Source: Gemmatimonadaceae bacterium
GTDB taxonomy: Bacteria > Gemmatimonadota > Gemmatimonadetes > Gemmatimonadales > Gemmatimonadaceae
Assembly: GCA_017881585.1 (NCBI GenBank)
Contig: JADGQS010000005.1
Location: 1 to 56,708, forward strand
DNA length: 56,708 nt
Reading direction: 5' to 3'
This document shows, in pieces, positions 36,813 to 47,556 of the stretch. The notes under the pieces were generated by a model that searched no databases, was not told where the DNA came from, and saw nothing but the letters and a program-made list of their open reading frames with translations. Made by a program: the position numbers and the translations under genes. Numbering within the stretch: position 1 is the first letter of the stretch; the number at the start of each line of letters is the position of its first letter.

Positions 36813-38215
36813 GATTCCGGCCCCTGATCCTCGCCGTCGCTCTCCCCGCGCTCGTTGCGTGCGAGGGAGCCGTGCCCTCTTCGTCGAGCGCGCAGACGCT
36901 GCGCGCGCCGGCCACCCAATCCGCGGCCATCAGCAGCCAGCGCCGGAACGCCATCACCGACGCCGTGCAAAAGGTCGCGCCGTCGGTCGTGACGGTGCAG
37001 ACCGAGGTGATCCAGCGGGTCGCCGCTTCGCCGGCGGACTTCTTCTTCGGCACGCAGAGCGGCCAGCAGGTGCAGGCCGGCATCGGATCGGGCTTCATCG
37101 TCCGGGAAGACGGCGTGATCGTCACCAACGCGCACGTCGTCAGCGGCGCGACGAAGATCAGCGTTGCGCTGCGCGACGGCACGTCGTACCCCGCGAAGCT
37201 GGTCGGCATCGACGAGCAGAACGATCTCGCCGTCCTCAAGATCGACGCGAAGAAGCTGCCGGTCGCCGCGCTGGGCACCTCGCGCGACCTGCTCATCGGC
37301 GAGTGGGCCATCGCCATCGGAAATCCGTTCGGCTTCATCCTGGGGAACACGGAGCCGAGCGTCACCGCAGGCGTGATCAGTGCGACCGGACGAAACCTCA
37401 CGGCGCGCGGCGAGGGTCAGGGCGTCTATGTGGACATGATCCAGACCGACGCCGCGATCAATCCCGGCAACTCCGGCGGCCCGCTCGTGAACTCACTCGG
37501 CGAAGTCGTCGGCGTCAACAGTTCGATCTATTCGCCGAGCGGCGGCAGCGTCGGCCTGGGGTTCGCCATTCCCATCGACCGGGCGCGGCGCGTGACGGAC
37601 GACCTGCTGCTGCACGGCAAGGTTCGCAAGCCGTGGATCGGCGTGAAGATGGAGTACCCGCAGCAGACGGCGCTCACGCGCGATGCGCTGAACTCCGGCG
37701 CGCCGATCCATGAAGTGGTGCCGGGATCACCAGCGGCCGAGGCCGGCCTGCTCGCGGGCGACGTGCTCGTGCGCGCGAGCAACCGGGTGGTCAAGAACGC
37801 CTACGACTGGGACGCCGCGCTGCTCGAGTTGCACGTCGATGACGGCGTCCCGCTGGTGGTGCGCCGCTCCGGCCGGGAGATCCAGTCGCGGGTGAAGGTG
37901 GCCGACTTCCCCGAGGTCAATGCGCAGCGCGTGGCCGTCCTCAAGGAACTCGAGCTGATCTCGCTGACGCCCGCGATTCGCGCGGAGCGCAACATCAAGA
38001 ACGCCCAGGGCGCCCTCATCGCGACGGTCTCACAGACCGTCTCAAACAGCCTCGGGATCCAGGCGGGCGACGTGATCGTGCAGATCAACAACACCCCCGT
38101 CTCCGACGCACAGCAGGTGAAGCGCGTGCTCGAATCGCTCTCGGGAAAGGGTCAGTCCCGGATGATCTTCGAGCGCGGCGGCCGGATGCTCTACACCGAC
38201 TTCTCGATCAGATGA
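36809..38215 (+). CDS. HtrA/Deg-type serine protease lipoprotein
   Basis: 468 residues from the ATG at 36809 (ATGA overlap). A lipoprotein signal ends LPALVAC (Cys18), so the protease is probably tethered to the periplasmic face of a membrane. The catalytic triad is His in VIVTNAHVV, Asp in [10 protein letters not shown] and Ser in [10 protein letters not shown]. Two PDZ domains follow (about 285-370, with [17 protein letters not shown]; and about 375-465, with [17 protein letters not shown]). It degrades or refolds misfolded envelope proteins. It is coupled to purB, which is not a functional link I can explain. Confidence 0.9.
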   Translation: MRFRPLILAVALPALVACEGAVPSSSSAQTLRAPATQSAAISSQRRNAITDAVQKVAPSVVTVQTEVIQRVAASPADFFFGTQSGQQVQAGIGSGFIVREDGVIVTNAHVVSGATKISVALRDGTSYPAKLVGIDEQNDLAVLKIDAKKLPVAALGTSRDLLIGEWAIAIGNPFGFILGNTEPSVTAGVISATGRNLTARGEGQGVYVDMIQTDAAINPGNSGGPLVNSLGEVVGVNSSIYSPSGGSVGLGFAIPIDRARRVTDDLLLHGKVRKPWIGVKMEYPQQTALTRDALNSGAPIHEVVPGSPAAEAGLLAGDVLVRASNRVVKNAYDWDAALLELHVDDGVPLVVRRSGREIQSRVKVADFPEVNAQRVAVLKELELISLTPAIRAERNIKNAQGALIATVSQTVSNSLGIQAGDVIVQINNTPVSDAQQVKRVLESLSGKGQSRMIFERGGRMLYTDFSIR

Positions 38216-39645
38216 CACACGACCGGTACAACTCGCCGCTCGCAGAGCGTTACGCCTCGGCGGCGATGCTGTCGCTCTGGTCGTCGCAGACGCGCCACGG
38301 TCTCTGGCGGCGCCTCTGGGTGGCGCTCGCCGAAGCCGAACGCGACCTCGGCGCGGACATTCCCGCGGCCGCGATCGCCGAGATGAAGCAGCATCTCGAC
38401 GACATCGACTTTGTGAAGGTCGCCGAGTACGAGAAGCGCTTCCGCCACGACGTGATGGCGCACGTGCACGCGTTCGGCGAGGCCGCCCCGGCCGCGCGCG
38501 GCGTGATTCATCTGGGCGCCACGAGCGCGTACGTCACGGACAACTCCGACCTGATCCAGATGCATCGCGGGCTCGGGCTGCTGCGCTCACGCGTGATCTC
38601 GGTGCTGCGGACACTGGCCGCGTTCGCGTCGAAGTGGAAGGCGGAGCCGACGCTCGGATACACGCATTTGCAGCCGGCGCAGCTCACCACGGTCGGCAAG
38701 CGCGCGACGCTCTGGATGCAGGATCTCGTCCTCGACCTCGCGGACCTCGACGTCCGCCTTGCGACCCTCCCGCTGCGCGGCGTGAAGGGGACGACCGGCA
38801 CGCAGGCGAGCTTCCTCGAGCTGTTCAAGGGCGATCACGAGAAGGTGCGCGAACTCGACCGCCGGGTCACGCAGGCGATGGGCTTCCAGAGTTCCCTTCC
38901 CGTCACCGGCCAGACGTATTCGCGAAAGATCGACGCGCAGGTGCTCGGCGTGGTCGCGGGCATCGCGGCGAGCGCGGCGAAGTTCGCGAGCGACATGCGC
39001 ATGCTGCAGGCATTCGGCGAGATCGAAGAGCCGTTCGAGAAGGAACAGATCGGATCGAGCGCGATGGCGTACAAGCGAAACCCCATGCGTTCCGAGCGCA
39101 TCAACTCGCTTTCGCGATTCGTGCTGTCGCTCGAGCCGAACGCCAACCAGACGCACAGCGTGCAGTTCTTCGAGCGCACGCTCGACGACAGCGCAAACCG
39201 GCGTCTCGCGATCCCGGAAGCGTTCCTGGCGACGGACGCCGTGCTGATCCTCATGGAGAACATCGCCGCGGGTCTCGAGGTGCATCCGGCGCGCATTCGC
39301 GCCCGGATCGCCGACGAGCTTCCGTTCATGGCCACCGAGGCGCTCATCCTGCGCGCCGTGGAGGCTGGCGGCGACCGCCAGCAGGCGCACGAAGTGATCC
39401 GCACGCACAGCATCGCGGCGGCGCGCGCCATGAAGGACGACGGTGCGAAGAACGACATGCTCGATCGCCTCGCGAAGGACGAGGCCTTCGGGGTTCCGGT
39501 GCACGACCTGCACGCGGTCGCCGATCCGTCGCGATTCATCGGGCGCGCGGCGCGACAGGTCGACGATTTCCTCGCCGAAGTGATCCATCCAATCCTGCAC
39601 CGCGCCGGGAGCGATCCCCATGCGCGCGAAGAGGTTCGTGTATGA
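38212..39645 (+). CDS. purB: Adenylosuccinate lyase
   Basis: 477 residues. The fumarase/aspartase signature is [16 protein letters not shown] (SSxMPxKxNxxxxE type; Pro is replaced by Ala). [16 protein letters not shown] and [14 protein letters not shown] hold the substrate-binding and catalytic residues. It acts twice in purine synthesis, on SAICAR and adenylosuccinate. Overlaps htrA and purC by 4 bases each. Confidence 0.95.
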   Translation: MTHDRYNSPLAERYASAAMLSLWSSQTRHGLWRRLWVALAEAERDLGADIPAAAIAEMKQHLDDIDFVKVAEYEKRFRHDVMAHVHAFGEAAPAARGVIHLGATSAYVTDNSDLIQMHRGLGLLRSRVISVLRTLAAFASKWKAEPTLGYTHLQPAQLTTVGKRATLWMQDLVLDLADLDVRLATLPLRGVKGTTGTQASFLELFKGDHEKVRELDRRVTQAMGFQSSLPVTGQTYSRKIDAQVLGVVAGIAASAAKFASDMRMLQAFGEIEEPFEKEQIGSSAMAYKRNPMRSERINSLSRFVLSLEPNANQTHSVQFFERTLDDSANRRLAIPEAFLATDAVLILMENIAAGLEVHPARIRARIADELPFMATEALILRAVEAGGDRQQAHEVIRTHSIAAARAMKDDGAKNDMLDRLAKDEAFGVPVHDLHAVADPSRFIGRAARQVDDFLAEVIHPILHRAGSDPHAREEVRV

Positions 39646-40568
39646 CGGTTGTCGTCGGCCTGACGGAGTTGCCGCTCGAGCGGGTGCGCCGCGGCAAGGT
39701 GCGCGATGTGTACGCCGTCGATGACGGCCGCCTGCTGCTCGTCGCGAGCGATCGCGTGAGCGCGTTCGACGTGGTGATGAACGAGCTGGTGCCCCACAAG
39801 GGCGCGGTGCTGACGCAGATCACCGCGTGGTGGCTGCGGCAGTTCGAGGGTGACCTCGCGCATCACATGCTCAGCGCGGACGCCGGCGAGATCGTGAACG
39901 AGGTCCCCGCGCTCGCGCCGCATCGCGCGATGCTGGAGGGACGCGCGATGCTATGCCGCCGCACGGAAGTCTTCCCGGTGGAATGCGTTGTGCGCGGCTA
40001 CATCTCGGGATCGGCCTGGAAGGAGTACAAGGCTTCCGGCACGCTCGCCGGAGAGAAGCTGCCGCCGGGCATGGTGGAGAGCGACCGCTTTGCCACGCCG
40101 GTGTTCAGTCCCGCGACGAAAGCCGAGACCGGGCACGACGAGAACATCACCATCGCGCAGATGCGAAAGGAACTTGGGCCGGCGACCGCCGCGGAGCTCG
40201 AGCGCCTGAGCCGTCACGTGTACTCGCGCGGCCGCGACATCGCGGCAACGCGCGGCATCATCATCGCGGACACGAAGTTCGAATTCGGTCACGTCGGCGG
40301 GAAGATCATTCTGATCGACGAAGTGCTCACCCCCGACAGCTCGCGATTCTGGCCGGCGGACCAGTACGAGCCGGGGAAGACGCAGCCGAGCTTCGACAAG
40401 CAGCCGCTGCGCGACTGGCTCGAGGCGGAGAAGAAGGCCGGGCGCTGGGACGGCAACGCGCCGCCACCCGTCCTGCCGGACGAGGTGGTCACGGAGACGA
40501 GCCGCCGCTATCTCAACGCGTTCGAGCGGATCACCGGTGCGCCGCTCGCGATCGCAGGAGCCGAATGA
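39642..40568 (+). CDS. purC: Phosphoribosylaminoimidazole-succinocarboxamide synthase
   Basis: 308 residues from the ATG at 39642, which overlaps the purB stop. It has [27 protein letters not shown] at the N-terminus, [17 protein letters not shown], and IADTKFEFG with [14 protein letters not shown], all SAICAR synthetase signatures. It is the longer, single-domain form of about 300 residues. Its product is the substrate of PurB, encoded just upstream. Confidence 0.95.
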   Translation: MTVVVGLTELPLERVRRGKVRDVYAVDDGRLLLVASDRVSAFDVVMNELVPHKGAVLTQITAWWLRQFEGDLAHHMLSADAGEIVNEVPALAPHRAMLEGRAMLCRRTEVFPVECVVRGYISGSAWKEYKASGTLAGEKLPPGMVESDRFATPVFSPATKAETGHDENITIAQMRKELGPATAAELERLSRHVYSRGRDIAATRGIIIADTKFEFGHVGGKIILIDEVLTPDSSRFWPADQYEPGKTQPSFDKQPLRDWLEAEKKAGRWDGNAPPPVLPDEVVTETSRRYLNAFERITGAPLAIAGAE

Positions 40569-41212
40569 ACGTCGCCCGCGAAGGCATTCCGTTCATCCTG
40601 ATCGCCACGGCGCTCGCCGTGGGAACGTTCGGGCTGGCGCTCATGCGGCGGTCATGGCCGCTCTGGCTGCTCGCCTTCCTGCTGACGATCATCGCGCTCT
40701 GGGTCGCCTGGTTCTTCCGGGATCCCGAGCGCATGGGAGAGCGCGGTGAGAGACTCGTGATCGCGCCGGCCGACGGCCGGATCGTGATGATCGCCGATGT
40801 GGACGAGCCATCGTTCGTGCACGGCAAGGCGACGCGCATCTCGATCTTCATGAACATTTTCAACGTGCACGTGAATCGCTATCCGGTGAACGGGACCGTT
40901 CGCTACGTGCACTACAACCCCGGCAAGTTCATCAACGCCGCGGCCGACAAGGCGAGCCTCGACAACGAACAGATGTCCGTTGGCCTCGACTCCGGCGGAA
41001 GGCTCGTGCTCGTGCGGCAGATCGCTGGTGCGATCGCCAGGCGAATCGTGACCTACAGCAAGGAGGGCGACACGGCCCGGCAGGGTGAACGCTTCGGCCT
41101 CATCCGGTTCGGATCGCGCGTGGACGTGTTCGTCCCCACCAACAGCAAAGTGCGCGTGAAGGTCGGCGAGAAACCGGTGGCGGGAACCACGGTGTTGGCG
41201 GAGCTGCCCTGA
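40565..41212 (+). CDS. psd: Phosphatidylserine decarboxylase (short, archaetidylserine-like type)
   Basis: 215 residues. Two hydrophobic helices near the N-terminus ([40 protein letters not shown]) anchor it. The core has [24 protein letters not shown] and the self-cleavage site [14 protein letters not shown], where Ser becomes the pyruvoyl group. It makes phosphatidylethanolamine from the product of PssA, encoded directly downstream. Overlaps purC by 4 bases. Confidence 0.93.
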   Translation: MNVAREGIPFILIATALAVGTFGLALMRRSWPLWLLAFLLTIIALWVAWFFRDPERMGERGERLVIAPADGRIVMIADVDEPSFVHGKATRISIFMNIFNVHVNRYPVNGTVRYVHYNPGKFINAAADKASLDNEQMSVGLDSGGRLVLVRQIAGAIARRIVTYSKEGDTARQGERFGLIRFGSRVDVFVPTNSKVRVKVGEKPVAGTTVLAELP

Positions 41213-42108
41213 TGCGGCGCCCGCGCCTCCCGCGCCCCTCGATGGTGATGCTGCCCAACGGCTTCACCCTCATGAGCCTGTTCTTCGGGGTGTACGCCAT
41301 CGTCTTGGCGTCGCGCGGCGATCATGCGCGCGCGGTGTGGTACATCATCGCCGCCTCCGTGTGCGACGCGATCGATGGGCGCGTGGCCCGCGCGACCCAC
41401 ACGGGAAGCAAGTTCGGCGAGGAACTCGATTCGCTGGTGGACGCCATCTCGTTCGGGTTCGCGCCGGCGATGATGATGTACTTCGCCGTCCTCAGGAAGG
41501 ACGGGCTCGACTGGATCTTCGTATTCCTCTTCGCTGCGTGCGCGGTGATGCGGCTCGCGCGCTTCAACGTCGAGCAGGCCGGCCGCGCGAAGACGCACTT
41601 CCACGGCCTTCCGAGCCCCGTCGCCGGCGGCGTGCTCGCGACCTACTTCTGGTTCAGCCAGACGCCGCTCTACAACGAGACCGTCATCGGCGACCTGCCA
41701 TGGCACACCATGGTGCTGTTCCTCATGGCGGGCCTCTCGTTCCTGATGATCAGCAACGTTCCGTATCCGGCGATGCCGACGTTCAGCATCAAGACGCTGC
41801 GCGGCGTGCTGGGGCTGACGGTGTTCATCGGGCTGATCTTCGGGCTGGTCTTCCTGCCGAAGGATTTCTTCTTCCCCGTCGGCATGCTCTACGTGACCTG
41901 GGGAGTCGTCGCGTCGGTGGTGAAGGGCCTTCTCGACCGGCCGCAGTACGCCGAGGGCCAAACAGCCGCCGATGACGAAAGCCTCTTCGACCAAGAGAAC
42001 GACGATTCCCTGCCGGGCGACGACGCGCTGAGGCGCAAGCGTCGTCGCCGATTCCGCGGTCCGCGGCACAAGCCTGAGCGCACACCCCCAGAGGAACCCA
42101 CCGCATGA
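41212..42108 (+). CDS. pssA: CDP-diacylglycerol-serine O-phosphatidyltransferase
   Basis: 298 residues. The CDP-alcohol phosphotransferase motif DGx2ARx8Gx3Dx3D is fully present as DGRVARATHTGSKFGEELDS plus LVD (about residues 54-76). Six to eight hydrophobic segments follow. The last 45 residues are an acidic then strongly basic tail (DDALRRKRRRRFRGPRHKPE), beyond the usual enzyme, and may bind acidic lipids. With psd it forms the PE pathway inside the purine operon. Confidence 0.93.
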   Translation: MRRPRLPRPSMVMLPNGFTLMSLFFGVYAIVLASRGDHARAVWYIIAASVCDAIDGRVARATHTGSKFGEELDSLVDAISFGFAPAMMMYFAVLRKDGLDWIFVFLFAACAVMRLARFNVEQAGRAKTHFHGLPSPVAGGVLATYFWFSQTPLYNETVIGDLPWHTMVLFLMAGLSFLMISNVPYPAMPTFSIKTLRGVLGLTVFIGLIFGLVFLPKDFFFPVGMLYVTWGVVASVVKGLLDRPQYAEGQTAADDESLFDQENDDSLPGDDALRRKRRRRFRGPRHKPERTPPEEPTA

Positions 42109-42362
42109 CGCGGTTTCGAGTCTCCGTTCATATCATCCCGCGCCGCGGCCTGCTCGACCCTCAGGGGAAGGCGGTCACGGACGCACTCCACACGCTCGGA
42201 TTTGCCGGCGTCGGCGAAGTGCACGTCGGCCGCCATCTGGTGATCGAAACTGGCGCGAAAGATATCGCCGCGGCCGAGGCGAGCGTGCGCACGATGTGCG
42301 AGCGGTTGCTCGCGAATCCCGTCACCGAAGATTTCGAGATCGCCGGAGTCGTGAAAGAATGA
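42105..42362 (+). CDS. purS: Phosphoribosylformylglycinamidine synthase subunit PurS
   Basis: 85 residues, typical length. VSVHIIPRRGLLDPQGKAVTDALHTLGF is the PurS opening, and MCERLLANPVTEDFEI its end. It bridges PurL and PurQ in the three-part FGAM synthase and helps ammonia pass between them. Overlaps pssA and purQ by 4 bases. Confidence 0.95.
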   Translation: MTRFRVSVHIIPRRGLLDPQGKAVTDALHTLGFAGVGEVHVGRHLVIETGAKDIAAAEASVRTMCERLLANPVTEDFEIAGVVKE

Positions 42363-43048
42363 AGGTCGGCATCGTCCGGTTTCCCGGCTCCAACTGCGAA
42401 GACGACGCGTTCCACGCCGTCGTCGACCAGCTCGGCGAAGAGGCCGTCATGCTCTGGCACAAGGACCACGACCTGCAGGGCAGCGACGTCGTGATCCTTC
42501 CCGGGGGCTTCTCCTACGGCGACTACCTGCGCGCCGGTGCGATCGCGCGTTTCAGTCCCATCATGCGTGAGGTCGCCCTCCACGCCGCGAAGGGCGGCAT
42601 CGTGCTCGGTATCTGTAATGGATTCCAGATCGCGTGCGAAGCCGGCCTGTTGCCGGGCGCGCTGCTTCGCAACGACGCCGGCTATCGCTCGATGCCCGTG
42701 ACCATCCGGGTCGAGCACACCGACACCGCCTTCACGTCGGCGGCAACAGTTGGACAGTGTCTCACGATGCCCATCGCGCACGGCGAGGGACGATTTGCCG
42801 CCGGCGAGGATGTGCTGGATCAGCTCGAGAACGACGCCCAGGTGCTTTTCCGGTACGTCGATGCCGCCGGAGAGGCCACTGTGGACGCGAACCCGAATGG
42901 CGCCATGCGCAACATCGCGGGCGTGTGCAATGCCGCCCGCAACGTGATTGGCCTCATGCCCCATCCTGAACGTGCCGTCGATCCGCTGCTCGGTTCCGAG
43001 GACGGGCTCGTCCTGTTCGAATCGCTGCTCGTTGCCGCTCACGCCTGA
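42359..43048 (+). CDS. purQ: Phosphoribosylformylglycinamidine synthase subunit PurQ (glutaminase)
   Basis: 229 residues from the ATG at 42359. Class I amidotransferase triad: nucleophile Cys in VLGICNGFQIACE (about residue 87), with His and Glu in GLMPHPERAVDP. VRFPGSNCEDDAF and LPGGFSYGDYLRAGAIA are conserved PurQ blocks. It supplies ammonia to PurL. The stop is followed by a 13-base gap, the largest in the central pur run, and then the BamE-like gene. Confidence 0.95.
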   Translation: MKVGIVRFPGSNCEDDAFHAVVDQLGEEAVMLWHKDHDLQGSDVVILPGGFSYGDYLRAGAIARFSPIMREVALHAAKGGIVLGICNGFQIACEAGLLPGALLRNDAGYRSMPVTIRVEHTDTAFTSAATVGQCLTMPIAHGEGRFAAGEDVLDQLENDAQVLFRYVDAAGEATVDANPNGAMRNIAGVCNAARNVIGLMPHPERAVDPLLGSEDGLVLFESLLVAAHA

Positions 43049-43061
43049 CCGGAGATCGTTC

Positions 43062-43589
43062 ATGCGCAACTTCACACGCCTTGCACTTCTAATGGTTGCT
43101 GTCGCAGGCAGCGCGAGCGCGCAAGCTTCAATCGATCGCGGGATGACCAGGGATCAAGTGGTCGCCAGGCTCGGGAAGCCCACATCGGAACACTCGAGTG
43201 GCTCGGCGACCTTCCTCTACTACAAGAATGGTCAAGAGAAGAAGATGGGGATGAGCGACATGGTCGCGCTCGACAGCGGGAAGGTCGTCGACGCCGTGTT
43301 CCGCTCGAGCGCGCGGAGGTACACCGGGAGGAGTTCATCGCCTGCGCCTGTGTCGGCCGAGGCGGCGATCGCAAAGGGGAATGGCGGCAGGGTGCCGGTA
43401 AGGAAGGCTGCGCCTCCGGTGAAGAAGCCCGCGGCGCCGGCGAAACCCGCGGCTCCCGTCAAGGCCGCGCCCCCCGCCAAGAAGCTCTCAGAACCCAAGA
43501 AGAGCATCGATACGAAGAAGATCCAGGCGCCAACGAAGGTCCCCGATACCACCAAGAAGGCCGCACCCGCACCCGCCAAGAAACCTTGA
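43062..43589 (+). CDS. Secreted BamE/SmpA-like protein with Lys/Pro/Ala-rich tail
   Basis: 175 residues from the ATG at 43062, with a clear GGAGAT ribosome site. A signal peptide ([21 protein letters not shown]) is followed by a SmpA/BamE-like domain: [18 protein letters not shown] and [13 protein letters not shown] (about 22-85). The remaining half is low-complexity Lys, Pro and Ala ([18 protein letters not shown]), suited to binding anionic polymers or spanning the periplasm. It has no lipobox, unlike BamE. It is inserted between purQ and purL and overlaps purL by 4 bases. Confidence 0.7.
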   Translation: MRNFTRLALLMVAVAGSASAQASIDRGMTRDQVVARLGKPTSEHSSGSATFLYYKNGQEKKMGMSDMVALDSGKVVDAVFRSSARRYTGRSSSPAPVSAEAAIAKGNGGRVPVRKAAPPVKKPAAPAKPAAPVKAAPPAKKLSEPKKSIDTKKIQAPTKVPDTTKKAAPAPAKKP

Positions 43590-45892
43590 CCCCTACTCCC
43601 CGCCCCGGCGATCCCACGATCACGCCGGCACTCGTTGCCGAGCATGGGCTCACGCGGGACGAGTACGATCGCTTGGTGAACATGCTGGGCCGCACGCCGA
43701 CCTTCACGGAACTCGGCATCGTGAGCGCGCTGTGGAGCGAGCACTGCTCGTACAAACATTCGCGGCCCCTGCTCAGGAAACTCCCGACCTCGGCGCCGTA
43801 CGTGCTGCAGGGTCCCGGTGAGAACGCCGGCGTGATCTCGATCGGTGACGGACTCGCCGTGGCGTTCAAGATCGAGTCGCACAACCATCCGTCCGCCGTC
43901 GAGCCGTATCAGGGCGCGGCCACCGGCGTCGGCGGCATTCTCCGTGACGTCTTCACCATGGGCGCGCGACCGATCGCGATGCTCAACTCGCTGCGCTTCG
44001 GTTCGCTCGACTCGCCGCGCGTTCGATACCTGGTGGCCGGCGTCGTTCGCGGCATCGGCGACTACGGCAACTGCATGGGCGTCCCTACCGTGGCCGGCGA
44101 CGTGATGTTCGACGCGGCCTACGAGGGAAATCCGCTCGTGAACGCGATGTGCGTGGGAATCCTCCGCGAGGACGAACTCATCCGCGCGAAGGCCCAGGGC
44201 ATCGGCAACGCGATCATGGCGGTCGGTGCGCGCACGGGCCGCGACGGCATTCACGGCGCGTCGTTCGCGTCGGAAGATCTCTCGCACAACAGCGACGCCA
44301 AGCGGCCGCGGGTGCAGGTCGGCGACCCGTTCACGGAGAAGCTGCTGCTCGAGGCGACACTCGAGCTGATCGCGTCGGGACACGTTGTGGCCGTGCAGGA
44401 CATGGGCGCCGCCGGACTCACGTCGTCGAGCGCCGAGATGGCCGAGCGCGGCGACGTCGGCGTCACGATCGACACGCTGAAGGTGCCCGTGCGCGAATCC
44501 GGCATGACGCCGTACGAGATCCTCCTCAGCGAGTCGCAGGAGCGCATGCTCGTCGTCGCGATCAAGGGCCGCGAGGACAAGGTCCGCGAGATCCTGGCGA
44601 AATGGGATCTCACCGCGGCGGTGATCGGCGAAGTGATCGCCGAGCCGGTGTACCGCGTGACGGAAGGTGATCGCGTGGTCGCGGAGTTCCCCGGCACGCG
44701 GCTCGTCACCGACTGCCCGCAATACCATCCCGACGCCCGCGAAAGCGACGCGATCATCGCACTGCGCGCCCGTGACGTCCACGCCGTGCCGCCGCTGCCG
44801 CAGGAACGGAACTCCGCGTGGACGCTGCGGCGCCTCCTCGAGTCGCCCACGATCGCGAGCAAGCGCTGGCTCTACCGCCAGTACGATTCCACGGTTCGCA
44901 CCAACACCGTCATCGGACCCGGCAGCGGTGATGCGGCGGTGCTGCGCATCCGCGGCACGAAGAAGGGACTCGCAATGAAGACCGACTGCAACGGGCGCTA
45001 CGTCTATCTCGACCCGCGCGTCGGCGGCCGCATCGCGGTGGCGGAAGCCGCCCGCAACGTCGCGTGCGTCGGTGCGAGGCCGATGGCGATCACGAACTGC
45101 CTGAACTTCGGCAACCCGACCCGTCCCGACATCTTCTTCCAGTTCCGCGAGGCGCTCGCCGGAATGGCCGAAGCGTGCGTGGCGCTCCGGACGCCCGTCA
45201 CGGGCGGCAACGTCTCGCTCTACAATGAAAGCCCGGCGGGCGCCGTGTATCCGACGCCGACCATCGGCATGGTCGGGCTCCTCGAGGACGTCTCGCGCGC
45301 GACGGCGATGGAGTTCCGTGAGCCCGAAGACGCGATCATCCTGCTCGGAGATCCGACGGACGAACTCGGCGCGAGCGAATACCTCGCCTGGATCCACGGG
45401 GTCGTCGCCGGCGCGCCGCCGGCCTGCGATCTCACCCGCGAGCGCGCGCTCGTCGAGACGCTCCTCGAGAGCATCAACGCCAGGCTCGTGCATTCCGCGC
45501 ATGACTGCAGCGAGGGCGGCTTTGCGGTCGCGATCGCGGAATGCTGCATCGGCAATCCGCTCGCGCTGCACGGTGCGATGGTCGATCTCTCGGCCTGGAA
45601 GGCGATTCCCTCGCGTGCGCTGCTGTTCGGCGAAGCGCAGGGCCGCGCGATCGTCTCGACCAGCGATGCCGCCGCCGTCCTCGCGATCGCCAGGAGGCGG
45701 GGCGTGCCCGCCCGCAACATCGGCACGGTCAAGCCGCCGAACGAAGGACTCGTGATCGTCGTCGCCGGACACAGCATGCGGTCTCCACTGATGGACCTGG
45801 TCGCCGCATACCACGACGCGATTCCGCGGGCGATGCAGCGCGCGCCCGCCGAGCAGGTGTCGGTCGACCTCGCAACCGGAGCACCGGCCTGA
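43586..45892 (+). CDS. purL: Phosphoribosylformylglycinamidine synthase subunit PurL (small type)
   Basis: 768 residues from a TTG that overlaps the upstream stop (TTGA); no better start is seen. It is the PurS/PurQ-dependent form. Conserved blocks include [74 protein letters not shown] and [11 protein letters not shown]. It uses ATP and ammonia from PurQ to make FGAM. Confidence 0.95.
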   Translation: MTPTPRPGDPTITPALVAEHGLTRDEYDRLVNMLGRTPTFTELGIVSALWSEHCSYKHSRPLLRKLPTSAPYVLQGPGENAGVISIGDGLAVAFKIESHNHPSAVEPYQGAATGVGGILRDVFTMGARPIAMLNSLRFGSLDSPRVRYLVAGVVRGIGDYGNCMGVPTVAGDVMFDAAYEGNPLVNAMCVGILREDELIRAKAQGIGNAIMAVGARTGRDGIHGASFASEDLSHNSDAKRPRVQVGDPFTEKLLLEATLELIASGHVVAVQDMGAAGLTSSSAEMAERGDVGVTIDTLKVPVRESGMTPYEILLSESQERMLVVAIKGREDKVREILAKWDLTAAVIGEVIAEPVYRVTEGDRVVAEFPGTRLVTDCPQYHPDARESDAIIALRARDVHAVPPLPQERNSAWTLRRLLESPTIASKRWLYRQYDSTVRTNTVIGPGSGDAAVLRIRGTKKGLAMKTDCNGRYVYLDPRVGGRIAVAEAARNVACVGARPMAITNCLNFGNPTRPDIFFQFREALAGMAEACVALRTPVTGGNVSLYNESPAGAVYPTPTIGMVGLLEDVSRATAMEFREPEDAIILLGDPTDELGASEYLAWIHGVVAGAPPACDLTRERALVETLLESINARLVHSAHDCSEGGFAVAIAECCIGNPLALHGAMVDLSAWKAIPSRALLFGEAQGRAIVSTSDAAAVLAIARRRGVPARNIGTVKPPNEGLVIVVAGHSMRSPLMDLVAAYHDAIPRAMQRAPAEQVSVDLATGAPA

Positions 45893-47262
45893 TGTGCGGC
45901 GTATTTGGAGTCAGCGGCAACGCATCGGCGGCGGAACTCGTCCACCTCGGACTGTATTCGCTGCAGCATCGCGGGCAGGAATCGGCCGGCATCGTCGCCG
46001 TGCGCGACGGCGAAGCACACGGCCTGCGCGCGATGGGACTCGTCGGCGAGAAGTTCGGTCCCGATGCCATTAAGGGACTGCAGGGCTCGACCGCCATCGG
46101 GCACACGCGATATTCGACCGCCGGCTCGTCCACGCTCGAGAACGCGCAACCTGCCCTGGTGAACTTCAAGGGCGGCCACATCGCCCTCGCGCACAACGGC
46201 AATCTCGTCAACGCCCCCGAAGTCCGCGTGCAGCTCGAGGCCGCCGGCTCGATCTTCAGTTCGACGATGGATTCCGAGGTGATCGTCCATCGCCTCGCGC
46301 GTTCCGGCGCGACGAAGCCGGAGGAACAGCTGGCCGAGGCGCTGCAGGGACTCGAGGGCGCGTACTCCCTGCTGGTGCTGATCAACGACACGCTGCTCGC
46401 CGCCCGCGACCCCAACGGCTGGCGCCCGCTCGTCATGGGAAAGCTCGGCGACGCGACTGTATTCGCGTCGGAGACGTGCGCGCTCGACATCGTCGGCGCC
46501 ACACTCGTGCGCGAAGTGCTTCCGGGCGAGATCATCGCCGTGGACAAGAACGGAATGCGCACGCTGGAGCTGGGCGCGGCACCCGTGCTGCACCGCTGCG
46601 TGTTCGAGCACGTGTACTTCGCGCGCCCCGACAGCAGTGTGTTCGGCGGCTCGGTGGATCGCGCGCGCCGCGCACTCGGCCGGCGTCTCGCCGTCGAGCA
46701 TCCTGCGCCCAACGCCGATCTGGTCTTCGCTGTTCCCGATTCGGCGAACGCCGCGGCGCTTGGCTTTTCGGAGGAGAGCGGCCTCCCGCTCGAGCACGCG
46801 CTGATTCGCAACCACTATGTGGGGCGCACCTTCATCCAGCCGACGCAGGCCGGGCGCGATGCGAAGGTGAAAGTGAAGTACAACCCGGTGCGCGAGATTC
46901 TTCGCGGCAAGAGCGTCGTGATGGTCGATGACTCGATCGTCCGGGGCACCACGACGCGCGGCATCGTCGCGCTCGTGCGCGCCGCCGGCGCCCGCGAGGT
47001 GCACATGCGTGTCTCGAGCCCGCCGATCACGGGCCCGTGCTGGTACGGCATCGACACGCCCGACAAGTCGCAGCTCATTGCGGCGAACCTGACTCTCGCG
47101 CAAATCGCCGAGAAGATCGGAGTCGATTCTCTCGGATACATCTCGCTCGACGGCATGCTCGGCGCCGTTCCGGGCGGCCCGACGGGGTTCTGCCATGCAT
47201 GCTTCTCGGGCGACTATCCGACGCGCGCGCCGAGCGTGATTGCCAAGAACCGCATGGGCTGA
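45892..47262 (+). CDS. purF: Amidophosphoribosyltransferase
   Basis: 456 residues. It begins MCGVFG, so the catalytic Cys2 is exposed after Met removal and there is no propeptide of the Bacillus kind. Cysteines in HRCVFEHVYFARPDS, GPCWYGID and GFCHACFSG match the four [4Fe-4S] ligands of the Bacillus-type enzyme. The PRPP loop is VMVDDSIVRGTTT. It commits PRPP to purine synthesis. Last gene of the operon; overlaps purL by one base. Confidence 0.96.
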   Translation: MCGVFGVSGNASAAELVHLGLYSLQHRGQESAGIVAVRDGEAHGLRAMGLVGEKFGPDAIKGLQGSTAIGHTRYSTAGSSTLENAQPALVNFKGGHIALAHNGNLVNAPEVRVQLEAAGSIFSSTMDSEVIVHRLARSGATKPEEQLAEALQGLEGAYSLLVLINDTLLAARDPNGWRPLVMGKLGDATVFASETCALDIVGATLVREVLPGEIIAVDKNGMRTLELGAAPVLHRCVFEHVYFARPDSSVFGGSVDRARRALGRRLAVEHPAPNADLVFAVPDSANAAALGFSEESGLPLEHALIRNHYVGRTFIQPTQAGRDAKVKVKYNPVREILRGKSVVMVDDSIVRGTTTRGIVALVRAAGAREVHMRVSSPPITGPCWYGIDTPDKSQLIAANLTLAQIAEKIGVDSLGYISLDGMLGAVPGGPTGFCHACFSGDYPTRAPSVIAKNRMG

Positions 47263-47280
47263 GTTGTTGAACGGCGGAGT

Positions 47281-47515
47281 CGGCACTGAGAGTGGGAGAA
47301 CGAGTCAGTGGGATGAGCGTGAGCGAACTCGAGTGGTGGGAGTGGGAGTTCGAGGATGCTCATGCGCAGGTTGAATCGCCGAGGAGGCCGCGACCGCCAC
47401 ACACTTCCTCCTCAACTCCCACCCGACTCCCACTCCCACTCGACTCCCACTCACCCTCGCTCTCAGACTCCGCTCTTCTTTCTCCAACTCATCCCTCCGA
47501 CTCGTACTCAACCCT
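47281..47515. repeat. Inverted-repeat element 2, degenerate relative of element 1
   Basis: Contains the 33-base core of element 1 unchanged (47478-47510). Upstream of it, about 25 more bases (TCACCCTCGCTCTCA and flank) match the reverse complement of 35054-35076. Purine-rich GAGTGGTGGGAGTGGGAG (about 47331-47348) faces pyrimidine-rich CCCACTCCCACTCGACTCCCAC (about 47429-47450), so it can still fold, but the long perfect arms are lost. It fills most of the 294-base gap between purF and the sortilin-like gene; no other gene is visible there. Confidence 0.75.
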
Positions 47516-47556
47516 CGTCGTTCTCTGCAGTCCCCCGCAGAAAGGAGATCGTCCTC

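Noticed and set aside
43232-45814. An 860-codon open frame on the minus strand opposite purL
   Set aside because: Composition is Arg/His/Asp-rich without known motifs; purL on the other strand is full length and certain.
45220-47286. A 688-codon minus-strand frame opposite the end of purL and purF
   Set aside because: Same antisense composition; purF and purL are both supported by catalytic motifs.
47356-47556. A 67-codon N-terminal extension of the sortilin-like protein
   Set aside because: It would translate repeat element 2 and hide the signal peptide; the GTG at 47557 has a strong ribosome site.
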